Made by a program: the position numbers and the translations under genes
Notes under the pieces: model-generated
Databases searched by the model: none
What the model saw: the letters and a program-made list of their open reading frames with translations, nothing else
What the model was told of the DNA's origin: nothing
In this document: positions 1 through 7,104 of the stretch, piece by piece
Layout of the letters: each line of letters opens with the position of its first letter
Position numbering within the stretch: the first letter of the stretch is position 1
Assembly (NCBI GenBank): GCA_013911065.1
Contig: JACERV010000016.1
Location: 1-64,000 of the forward strand
Origin: Ruminococcus sp.
GTDB taxonomy: Bacteria > Bacillota > Clostridia > Lachnospirales > Lachnospiraceae
Length of the DNA: 64,000 nucleotides
Direction of reading: 5' to 3'

Positions 1-160
1 AGCTTAGTCCTAACTATATTCAATTTTCAGTGCATCTGAATAGATGCTTATTTGCTATACACTTTTTTAGTTCAAAACTTTTTCAAAATCTTTTGATTTT
101 TCTATTGACTATTCATAGTTGGTCTCCGTTCATAGAAGTCAAATCCATTTTGGTATACTT

Positions 161-207
161 AAAAACTCAATTGAGGACGTAACCTTGTCCAGTTCGTTAC
201 GTCCTCA
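161..207 (-). terminator. Rho-independent terminator downstream of asnS
   Basis: A perfect 13-bp stem (TTGAGGACGTAAC at 171-183 with its complement at 195-207) and a 12-base loop are followed on the minus strand by GAGTTTTT. It ends the leftward asnS transcript, but only after a 216-base structured 3' region. The inner stem GGACGTAAC is shared with the rsmA terminator at 31950-31996. Confidence 0.75.
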
Positions 208-423
208 AATGCTGTTCAAAGCGGAAATCCACTTTGCTATTTTCTCGTAATCTTACTGCCCTGCAAGGCTTTTCGTTACTGTTCACAGGCGACCTGTAAA
301 CAGTAGCGCCGCCTGCCCATTTAAATTCGCCTTCGGCGAGGGGCAGGCTCACTGGCTGTTTTACGTTGTCGAGCCTGACCTATCAGCATAGTGATAGGCC
401 AGGAGTGAACTTTAACTTATTTT
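208..423 (-). repeat. GC-rich chain of hairpins between asnS and its terminator
   Basis: This gene-free stretch holds several inverted repeats in a row. TACTGTTcACAG pairs with CTGTaAACAGTA (about 277-304). GCCTGCCC pairs with GGGCAGGC (about 311-348) around an inner CGCC/GGCG stem. CTGaCCTATCA pairs with TGATAGGcCAG (about 376-403). A further CAAAG/CTTTG stem lies near 216-238. It is more GC-rich than the flanking sequence and has no credible ORF. It may be a REP-like repetitive element or a structured 3' UTR; the window alone cannot decide. Confidence 0.5.
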
Positions 424-1815
424 CTACAACTCGCAGTTTTTCACAGTTCTTGGGAACGGCACTACATCTCTGATATTAGACATGCCTGTGAGATACATGA
501 CACAGCGCTCAAACCCAAGCCCGAATCCTGCATGCCGCGTAGAACCGTATTTCCTGAGATCCAAGTAGAATTTATAATCATCCTCTTTCAGATCCATTTC
601 TTTCATTCGCTCCAGCAGTTTTTCATAGTTGTCTTCTCTTTGACTTCCGCCGATAATCTCACCGATACCCGGTACAAGACAATCCACCGCTGCAACAGTT
701 TTGCCGTCCTCATTAAGTTTCATATAAAACGCTTTGATTTCTTTAGGATAATCTGTCACAAATACAGGGCGTTTAAAGATTTCTTCTGTCAGATAGCGCT
801 CATGCTCTGTCTGCAAATCCGTTCCCCAATTCACCTTATATTCAAACTTATCATTATTTTTCTCAAGCAGCTCTACAGCTTCTGTATATGTTACTCTTGC
901 AAAATCTGAAGTCACTACATTTTGCAGTCTGTCCATCAGTCCCTTATCCACAAAAGAATTGAAGAAATTCATCTCCTCCTGCGCATTTTCAAGGACATAG
1001 GATATAACATATTTCAGCATAGCCTCAGCCAAATCCATATTATCAGTCAGATCTGCAAATGCAATCTCAGGTTCAATCATCCAGAATTCTGCAGCATGGC
1101 GTGTTGTATTAGAATTCTCCGCCCGGAAGGTAGGGCCAAATGTGTAAATACTTCTGAATGCTTGTGCAAAAGTCTCTCCATTTAACTGTCCGCTTACAGT
1201 CAGGTTCGTTTCCTTGCCAAAGAAATCCTGGCTGTAATCTATTGTTCCGTCCGGATTCTTCGGCACATTTTCCATATCAAGGGTTGTCACCCGGAACATC
1301 TCTCCGGCACCTTCGCAATCACTGCCTGTTATCAGAGGCGTGTGGACATAAACGAATCCTCTGTCTTGGAAGAATTGATGGATTGCATATGCAATTAACG
1401 AACGAATACGGAATACTGCCTGGAATGTATTGGTTCTGGGGCGCAGGTGAGAAATCGATCTAAGATATTCGAAACTATGTCGTTTCTTCTGCAACGGGTA
1501 ATCAGGCGCTGAAGTCCCTTCTACCGCAACCTCATCAGCCTGGATTTCAAATGGCTGCTTTGCCTGAGGTGTCGCAACCAGCGTTCCCGTAACAATAATA
1601 GCCGCACCTACATTTTGCTTTGAAATCTCTTCAAAATTCTCCATGTTATCATGATATACAATCTGTAATGTTTCAAAGTAAGAGCCGTCATTCAAAACAA
1701 TGAATCCAAATGTCTTGGAGTCACGTATACTGCGGATCCATCCGCCTACAGTTACCTTCTTGTCCAAATATTCTTCTCTGTTTTTAAATAGTTCCCGAAT
1801 CGTTATTAGGTCCAT
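424..1815 (-). CDS. asnS: Asparaginyl-tRNA synthetase
   Basis: Cytosolic enzyme that charges tRNA-Asn with asparagine for translation. Its 463 residues are the usual bacterial length. An N-terminal OB-fold anticodon-binding domain (about 1-110, containing [17 protein letters not shown]) precedes a class II catalytic core. Motif 2 is [15 protein letters not shown] (about 229-243) and motif 3 is [15 protein letters not shown] (about 430-444), with the typical AsnRS ending VVPFPRT. The ATG has a GAGG ribosome binding site about ten bases upstream. No T-box leader is visible in the 72 bases to the next gene. The transcript runs left into a hairpin-rich 3' region and terminator. Confidence 0.97.
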   Translation of the reverse strand: MDLITIRELFKNREEYLDKKVTVGGWIRSIRDSKTFGFIVLNDGSYFETLQIVYHDNMENFEEISKQNVGAAIIVTGTLVATPQAKQPFEIQADEVAVEGTSAPDYPLQKKRHSFEYLRSISHLRPRTNTFQAVFRIRSLIAYAIHQFFQDRGFVYVHTPLITGSDCEGAGEMFRVTTLDMENVPKNPDGTIDYSQDFFGKETNLTVSGQLNGETFAQAFRSIYTFGPTFRAENSNTTRHAAEFWMIEPEIAFADLTDNMDLAEAMLKYVISYVLENAQEEMNFFNSFVDKGLMDRLQNVVTSDFARVTYTEAVELLEKNNDKFEYKVNWGTDLQTEHERYLTEEIFKRPVFVTDYPKEIKAFYMKLNEDGKTVAAVDCLVPGIGEIIGGSQREDNYEKLLERMKEMDLKEDDYKFYLDLRKYGSTRHAGFGLGFERCVMYLTGMSNIRDVVPFPRTVKNCEL

Positions 1816-1887
1816 TCCAAATACTCCTCATCTCATATGTTCTATTTTTCATTATCCCCGGCAGCACCGGAAACGTCCTCCGTAAGA

Positions 1888-2865
1888 TTATAACACCGAA
1901 TCTGCCTGAAATACAATCCCGTTCTGCCTGCGCGCTTCATCAATAACACGCGCAGCATCCAGTGAATACTTTATATAAGGATGCTCGATGCACTTTTCAT
2001 CTACCAGCCTTGCAAATTCTCTGAGCTCATATACCATATTATTTTCACTTGGTGTATATGGGATTTGCTCCCTTCTTCCATCCCGGTAAAGTATTTCTAT
2101 TGCCTGGGGTTTCGCAACACCATCTACAAGAATATTGCCCTCTTCTCCCATGAATATACTTGGATTTACAGAATCTGTTATCTTGGAATAAACAGCTTCG
2201 GCTATCATATCCTGGTACTGCATCAGGACAATTCCGCTGCCTTCAAACCCATTTTCTAATTTCGTAGAAAATGCTTTTATTTCTTCCGGCATTCCAAGCA
2301 GTTTTACAAGCGTGTGTATGCAATATACTCCAATATCCATAATTGCCGCATTAGAAAGTTCCGGGTTAAATGCATTCAGCACTTCTCCCTGACGGAATCT
2401 GTCATAGCGGGAAGAATACTGGCAATACTCCATCATTACTCTGCGCAGCTTTCCAATTTTAGGCAGACATTCCTTCACTATATTGAAGGCAGGGTCAAAA
2501 TCCGGCCTCATTGCTTCCAACAGTACTGCCTGGTTCTTTTGGGCACACAAAAACATTTCGGAAACTTCTTCTTCGTTTACTGCTATAACTTTTTCACATA
2601 GCACATGTTTCTTATGTTCCATGGCTTTCAAGGCCTGGGAATGGTGTGCATAAGTGGGAGTTGCAATATATACGGCATCAATATCCGACTTCAAAAAATC
2701 TTCGTAATCTGTATAAACATTCTTAATGTGATGTTTACCGGCAAATGCATCTCCTGTCTCCTGTTTCCTTGAATATACAGCATGAATGTACACTTCCTGC
2801 ACCTGACCGGCGGCCTCTGTCAGCCAGTCACTAATAAAATTTGTTCCTACAATTCCTAATTTCAG
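1888..2865 (-). CDS. Gfo/Idh/MocA-family NAD(P)-dependent oxidoreductase, probable CTG start
   Basis: Predicted dehydrogenase of the Gfo/Idh/MocA family; the substrate is unknown. The first ATG/GTG in frame (GTG at 2802) would cut off the Rossmann strand. Twenty-one more in-frame codons upstream encode LKLGIVGTNFISDWLTEAAG, which supplies the family GxxGTNFI nucleotide-binding motif. They begin at CTG (2865), nine bases after a perfect AGGAGG, with an in-frame TAA directly upstream, so no ATG, GTG or TTG can serve. The family signature EKVIAVNEEE (normally EKP) and the C-terminal dimer domain follow. It lies upstream of asnS on the same strand. The CTG start is inferred from the sequence. Confidence 0.88.
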   Translation of the reverse strand: MKLGIVGTNFISDWLTEAAGQVQEVYIHAVYSRKQETGDAFAGKHHIKNVYTDYEDFLKSDIDAVYIATPTYAHHSQALKAMEHKKHVLCEKVIAVNEEEVSEMFLCAQKNQAVLLEAMRPDFDPAFNIVKECLPKIGKLRRVMMEYCQYSSRYDRFRQGEVLNAFNPELSNAAIMDIGVYCIHTLVKLLGMPEEIKAFSTKLENGFEGSGIVLMQYQDMIAEAVYSKITDSVNPSIFMGEEGNILVDGVAKPQAIEILYRDGRREQIPYTPSENNMVYELREFARLVDEKCIEHPYIKYSLDAARVIDEARRQNGIVFQADSVL

Positions 2866-2926
2866 TTTCCCTTACCTCCTGTTTTAAAAACTCTGCTACA
2901 ATTCAGTCTTTCATCAATCCGCGATT

Positions 2927-3415
2927 CTATACAATTTGAAATTGTTCTTCCTCAGCCAAACTCACTACGGTACAGTCATTGGAATAGGTACATTCCGGCA
3001 GAATAATCATGGCCTGCAGCTCGTCCTCATTTGCCGGCAATGGTGCAAGATGCCAAATGGCCGTATTAATTTTTACCATCACACCCTTCGGAACAAGAAA
3101 GGCTTTTGTCAGATTTGTAACCGGGACACCTGCTGATGCAGGAGCAACGTGTATAATCATATCATCATTCAAAGGAAGAATGATTTCCGGTGTGGTAGTA
3201 TGATATTCAACCTGCGTAATAAGCATCTCCTCCGGCTTCTTCACGAGAATAGGGGAAAATCCGACCCTTGTACCATAAGATTCGCTGATCCTGTCTGGAA
3301 AAAATCTATGAATTTCCCCATTCAGGGAATAGCCCTGGGGCTCTGTCATGGAATAAAATGTTCCAAATGGGGCAAAACCCTCATGTGTTAATTTTTGTGT
3401 TTTAATTTCTATCAT
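2927..3415 (-). CDS. Ureidoglycolate lyase-like protein (AllA family)
   Basis: A 162-residue cupin-fold protein resembling ureidoglycolate lyase, which releases urea from ureidoglycolate at the end of allantoin breakdown. Family-like features are the opening LTHEGFAPFGTFY, the central FSPILVKKPEE and YHTTTPEIILPLNDD, and TAIWHLAPLPAN near the C terminus. Its neighbours are an NCS2 purine/pyrimidine permease and an SDR on the same strand, which fits purine-derived nitrogen salvage. No allantoinase or allantoate amidohydrolase is in the window, so the exact substrate is unproven. Confidence 0.75.
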   Translation of the reverse strand: MIEIKTQKLTHEGFAPFGTFYSMTEPQGYSLNGEIHRFFPDRISESYGTRVGFSPILVKKPEEMLITQVEYHTTTPEIILPLNDDMIIHVAPASAGVPVTNLTKAFLVPKGVMVKINTAIWHLAPLPANEDELQAMIILPECTYSNDCTVVSLAEEEQFQIV

Positions 3416-3556
3416 TTTACTGCCTCCTTTTTACACTGTGCCGGCTGAGATTACTGCCTCTATCGTATGACTCATTTTATCTCTATTTCAAGGTGGAATC
3501 AATATATATTTCAATGTATTTATTGTAACAACCCGGAATACAAAAATCAACAAACA

Positions 3557-3592
3557 AAAAAGACAACCTGTAAGCTTACTTTCTACAGGCTG
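3557..3592 (-). terminator. Terminator of the NCS2 permease gene
   Basis: On the minus strand AGCCTGTA and TACAGGTT form an eight-base stem around a ten-base loop, followed by GTCTTTTTT. It sits 62 bases past the permease stop codon. Confidence 0.75.
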
Positions 3593-3653
3593 CCCCCTTC
3601 ATCCGTTATAAAAGATTATATTCTTCCATTGAAACGGTTTACTCTCTCATATT

Positions 3654-5039
3654 TTAACTTTCAGATGAACTTTCACTAACATCTGCATGTGCCTTGAAAA
3701 CTATACAAGCCAAAATACCTACAATACACACTGCTGCTACAGGTTCCATAAAGATTATGCGGAATACTGCAGGAAAATTCTCTTTAACCGGGCTGGCCAG
3801 GCTTCCTATACCGTAACCAAGTCCAAGGATAATTGCAAGAACCAGACTATTTCTATCATCCAGACCTTCTTTTAAAATCATCTTTACACCATTGAGGAAA
3901 ATCATGGCAAAAACAGTAATCACCGCACCGCCCATTACACAGTTAGGCATAGCGTTGAAAATAGCTCCAATTTTAGGGAACAGACCTGCCAGCATTAATA
4001 CAAGGGCTCCCATAGCGATACAGAACCTGTTCACTACTTTCGTCATGGCGATGATACCTGCATTTTGTCCAAAAGCTGTATTCGGCAATACGTTAAATAG
4101 GCCTGCAAGTGAGCTGCCCACAGCATCTGCGATAATTGCGCCGGAAGTTTCTTCTGCGGTAGCTTCACGGTCAAAGGTAGAAATCGTAATACCACTTGTA
4201 TTTCCCATCGTCTCCAGACCACTAACGACATAAACTGCAAAGAATGGGAAAACAATGTCCATCCGGAACAAAGGCTTAATCACAAGTGGCATTGGCAAAC
4301 TTACCCACGCCGCCTGAGACACATTGTCCAAGTTTACCATACCCATCAAAGCGGCCAGTATGTAGCCGACAACAATACCAATCAGAATCGCCGTGGCTTT
4401 CCACATGCCTGTTGCAAAACGATTGAGAACTATGATAATCAAAAATACGACGCCGCCAACCAGCCAGTATTTTCCGGCTCCAATGTCCTCTGCAGCAGCT
4501 CCCCCAACAAAATACGTTGCTCCTGTTGTAAGAAGTTTGATACCAATGGTGATGAGAACCGCACCAATTACCAGCGGTGAGAAAAACCTCTTGAGCGGCT
4601 TCAGGAAAACACCCATGAGAATCTCAACAACACTTCCCGCGATTACACCGCCTAATACATACCCCATTGCTTCAATAGGGGCAACCTGCTCTGCCATCAG
4701 TTTCGCACCCAGCTCCTGCATGGTGGGGACAAATGCAAAAGCGGTTCCCATAACAATAGGCAGCCTCGCACCAATCTGAATAATACCGAGCTTCAGGGGA
4801 TATAACTGTACAAGTGTTACAAGCCCTGATACAAACATGGCACATTGAATCATCATGATACGCAATTCCGCCGGGAACGGAGCATCCGGTGTGCTCATTG
4901 CGCCAGTCAGTATGAAAATAGGTGCCAGGTTTCCAACAAACATTGCTAAGACGTGCTGGAGACCGAGCGGAAGCGCCACAGAAATGGGCGGCCTGCCATC
5001 TAATTTGTAGATGAGATCATACCGGTTTGAATTGTTCAT
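3654..5039 (-). CDS. NCS2 uracil/xanthine permease
   Basis: Membrane transporter of the nucleobase:cation symporter-2 family. It imports uracil, xanthine or uric acid with protons. The 461 residues hold about 12-14 hydrophobic segments. Family landmarks are LPLGLQHVLAMFVGNLAPI near the N terminus, VVSGLETMGNT and the NCS2 signature region FGQNAGIIAMTKVVNR. The start chosen is the ATG at 5039, nine bases after TGGAGG; a longer frame to 5087 has no ribosome binding site. Its place beside an AllA-like lyase suggests a purine such as xanthine or urate, but residues cannot settle substrate choice here. Confidence 0.92.
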   Translation of the reverse strand: MNNSNRYDLIYKLDGRPPISVALPLGLQHVLAMFVGNLAPIFILTGAMSTPDAPFPAELRIMMIQCAMFVSGLVTLVQLYPLKLGIIQIGARLPIVMGTAFAFVPTMQELGAKLMAEQVAPIEAMGYVLGGVIAGSVVEILMGVFLKPLKRFFSPLVIGAVLITIGIKLLTTGATYFVGGAAAEDIGAGKYWLVGGVVFLIIIVLNRFATGMWKATAILIGIVVGYILAALMGMVNLDNVSQAAWVSLPMPLVIKPLFRMDIVFPFFAVYVVSGLETMGNTSGITISTFDREATAEETSGAIIADAVGSSLAGLFNVLPNTAFGQNAGIIAMTKVVNRFCIAMGALVLMLAGLFPKIGAIFNAMPNCVMGGAVITVFAMIFLNGVKMILKEGLDDRNSLVLAIILGLGYGIGSLASPVKENFPAVFRIIFMEPVAAVCIVGILACIVFKAHADVSESSSES

Positions 5040-5154
5040 ATAAATATACCTCCATAATTTACTGGCAGTGAAATTACTCACTGCCATTATCGTCTAAGCA
5101 TAGCACATTAGGTTATTTAGGTCAATAAAAAGTGATTTCGATGGTAATAATTGT

Positions 5155-5964
5155 CTATAATACACAATCACTTTCCGCATACTCATATGCTCTGTAGGGA
5201 TTCTGCACTTTGAACATACCTCCGTCCACGCCTATAATCTCGCCTGTCACGTAACTGCATTCTTCTGAGGCCAAAAATGAAACCAATGCAGCCACTTCCC
5301 CGCATGTCCCAAACCTTCCAAGGGAAATCTGCTTCACCTGTATATCTCCTCTTTCTTTTATCATGGCATCTGTCATATCTGTATGTGTAATGCCCGGAGC
5401 ATACGCGTTGACTGTAATTCCATAAGGTCCCAGTTCTGCCGAGGCAATCTTGGTCAGCATATCTACGCAGGCCTTGCTGGCACCATATCCTACAAGGCCG
5501 CAGTCTGCAAAGGAAGAAGAAATAGAGGAGGCATTGATAATTCTTCCGTAATGCTGTTTCTTCATATAAGGAATGACTGCCTTTGTCATCAAAAACGAAC
5601 TTTTAAAATTCACAGCAAGAATATTATCCAGATATTCTTCCGTCATATCCTCGATGAAATTAAAATCAAAGATCCCAGCATTATTTATCAGAATATCCAC
5701 TCTTCCAAAACGTTCTTCCACATAGTTCATAATCTGCGCAATAGCTTCCTGTTTGGAAACATCACCATGAACAGTTGCAGACTCCGATGTGTACTCCTGC
5801 ATTTTCTGCTTTGTTTCCTGTACACTCTCTTCATTGGAACGGTAAACAGCCAGTACAATATTTCCTCTTTTTGCCAGTTCAATGCTAATAGCCTGTCCTA
5901 TCCCTCTTGTCCCGCCTGTTACAATAGCAACTCTTTTTTCTGTCATCGACTCTACCCCCGGCAT
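5155..5964 (-). CDS. Short-chain dehydrogenase/reductase (FabG-like)
   Basis: Classical SDR of 269 residues. It has the nucleotide-binding TGGTRGIG (about 17-24), the NNAG structural motif, and the catalytic Ser (NASSIS) with YGASK (Tyr-xxx-Lys). The ending FLASEECSYVTGEIIGVDGG is the usual SDR C terminus. About 20 extra residues rich in aromatic and acidic residues follow. It resembles 3-oxoacyl-ACP reductases, but no fatty-acid genes are nearby; next to the permease and lyase it more likely acts on a small metabolite. The start could also be the ATG at 5946, which follows GGGGG. Confidence 0.85.
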   Translation of the reverse strand: MPGVESMTEKRVAIVTGGTRGIGQAISIELAKRGNIVLAVYRSNEESVQETKQKMQEYTSESATVHGDVSKQEAIAQIMNYVEERFGRVDILINNAGIFDFNFIEDMTEEYLDNILAVNFKSSFLMTKAVIPYMKKQHYGRIINASSISSSFADCGLVGYGASKACVDMLTKIASAELGPYGITVNAYAPGITHTDMTDAMIKERGDIQVKQISLGRFGTCGEVAALVSFLASEECSYVTGEIIGVDGGMFKVQNPYRAYEYAESDCVL

Positions 5965-6243
5965 TACGCCAAACCTTTCTGTTTTTATTCTCTACGTTTT
6001 GGATATACCATACATAATAGTCTGTATAGCGCTTCATCTTCATCTCAAATTATTGCCTGTATCATATACACTTTTCTCCCTTCACCAATATAACATTATA
6101 CGATGAGCTTCATTATTTTTCATTTTACCAAAATGTGACTGTTAGAGCCATTGTATTTTTCAATTTTATAAGTGCTGAAATACATTAGAATGAAATCAGA
6201 ATAATCTAACTGAGAGTGTGACTCTGGTAAATATATATTATTC
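5965..6243. other. Gene-free interval before the queT leaders
   Basis: About 280 bases of AT-rich sequence between the divergent SDR and queT transcripts. I see no ORF with a ribosome binding site and no strong inverted repeat. It presumably holds the leftward promoter of the SDR gene. Confidence 0.4.
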
Positions 6244-6272
6244 TTGAATCATTTAGACAGATATGCTATATT
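6244..6272 (+). promoter_or_regulatory. Sigma-A type promoter of the upstream small RNA
   Basis: TTGAAT (6244-6249) and TATATT (6267-6272) are separated by 17 bases. A transcript would start near 6278, just ahead of the hairpins that end in the 6332-6365 terminator. Confidence 0.65.
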
Positions 6273-6276
6273 AAAG

Positions 6277-6375
6277 ATACTAAGAGAACAACCGCCCACA
6301 AGGGGTTGACTCCCGGAAACAATTATTTGCTAACTGTCCTGGCTCGCCAAAGTCGCAGGGCAGTTTTTATTTTTC
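6277..6375 (+). ncRNA. Short terminated transcript (small RNA or attenuated leader)
   Basis: A promoter-to-terminator unit of about 100 bases with no ORF. CAACC/GGTTG makes a small stem near 6289-6308. AACTGTCCT (6332-6340) then pairs with AGGGCAGTT (6357-6365), followed by TTTTTATTTTT, a strong intrinsic terminator. It lies just upstream of a second promoter that drives queT. It matches no riboswitch family I can name from memory. It may be a free small RNA or a first, separately controlled leader of queT. Confidence 0.55.
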
Positions 6376-6402
6376 CGGCCTCAGACATTTTTTAGACATT
6401 TC

Positions 6403-6431
6403 TTGATTTTCCTCTTCTCACATGCTATACT
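6403..6431 (+). promoter_or_regulatory. Promoter of the queT transcript
   Basis: TTGATT (6403-6408) and TATACT (6426-6431) are separated by 17 bases. The predicted start lies at about 6437, so the transcript begins at the first stem of the putative riboswitch. Confidence 0.7.
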
Positions 6432-6433
6432 AT

Positions 6434-6526
6434 GAACCGTTCCAAAGCCCTGAAAAATAAGGTCTTAAGGGCAATTATAAACCGAGTGTTCGTGACCTTC
6501 CACTCGTAAAACAAAACTAAAGGAGA
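6434..6526 (+). promoter_or_regulatory. Candidate preQ1 riboswitch upstream of queT
   Basis: The leader between promoter and queT is compact and structured. GCCCT (6447-6451) pairs with AGGGC (6468-6472), and CGAGTG (6483-6488) pairs with CACTCG (6501-6506). An A-rich strand then runs into the AAAGGAG Shine-Dalgarno (6519-6525). The loop sequence ACCTTCC could base-pair with that AAGG. QueT genes are commonly preceded by preQ1-sensing RNAs. The layout does not match class I and best recalls class III, but the class call is from memory and not verified. Confidence 0.5.
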
Positions 6527-6532
6527 TTAAAA

Positions 6533-7030
6533 ATGAAAAAATTGAGAATCAACAACGTGCTTTTTATGGCACAGGCAGCTATGATTGCTGCTATCTACGT
6601 GGTGCTCACCATTGTGTTTGCACCCTTCAGTTACGGTGAAGTGCAGGTTCGTATTTCCGAAGCACTGACCATTCTTCCGGTATTCACACCGGCTGCAATC
6701 CCAGGCTTGTTCATCGGATGTCTTATCAGTAATATACTTGGCGGCTGTATTCTGCCCGATATTATTTTTGGAAGTTTCGCCACCCTGATAGGTGCGGTCT
6801 TTACCTGGCAGCTTCGAAATAAAAGTCCGTTTCTGGCTCCGCTGCCCCCTATTTTATCTAATACTATTATTGTGCCGCTTATCCTGCGCTATGGTTACCT
6901 GGTGCCGCTCCCAATCCCCTTTATGATGTTAACTGTGGGCATTGGAGAAGTGATTTCCTGCGGAGTGCTGGGAATGATTCTATATACGGCATTGAATAAA
7001 TATAAACATACTATTTTCAGAACCCCTTAA
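6533..7030 (+). CDS. queT: QueT-family queuosine precursor transporter
   Basis: Small integral membrane protein of 165 residues with five or six hydrophobic helices. It is the probable substrate-binding component that imports preQ1 or another queuosine precursor with an ECF energy-coupling module encoded elsewhere. Family features are the early PFSYGEVQVRISEALTILPVF, the following PAAIPGLFIGCLISN, and the C-terminal GIGEVISCGVLGMILY. The ATG follows AAAGGAG by seven bases. It is the only gene of its transcript, which is likely controlled by the structured leader, and it ends in a bidirectional terminator. Confidence 0.9.
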   Translation: MKKLRINNVLFMAQAAMIAAIYVVLTIVFAPFSYGEVQVRISEALTILPVFTPAAIPGLFIGCLISNILGGCILPDIIFGSFATLIGAVFTWQLRNKSPFLAPLPPILSNTIIVPLILRYGYLVPLPIPFMMLTVGIGEVISCGVLGMILYTALNKYKHTIFRTP

Positions 7031-7042
7031 TACGTAAAAGAA

Positions 7043-7100
7043 AAGAACCTTATACACCGGCATTTTACATTACTCCTAAATGCCCGTGGGTAAGGTTCTT
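7043..7100. terminator. Bidirectional terminator between queT and the C39-like gene
   Basis: AAGAACCTTA (7043-7052) pairs with TAAGGTTCTT (7091-7100) around an inner GGCATTT/AAATGCC stem. It lies between convergent genes and serves both. Confidence 0.7.
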
Positions 7101-7104
7101 CTTG

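Noticed and set aside
1816-1887. T-box leader for asnS
   Set aside because: Only 72 bases separate the genes and the T-box consensus AGGGTGGNACCGCG is not present.
5040-5154. Purine riboswitch before the NCS2 permease
   Set aside because: The conserved purine riboswitch three-way-junction core is not seen in the 115-base leader.
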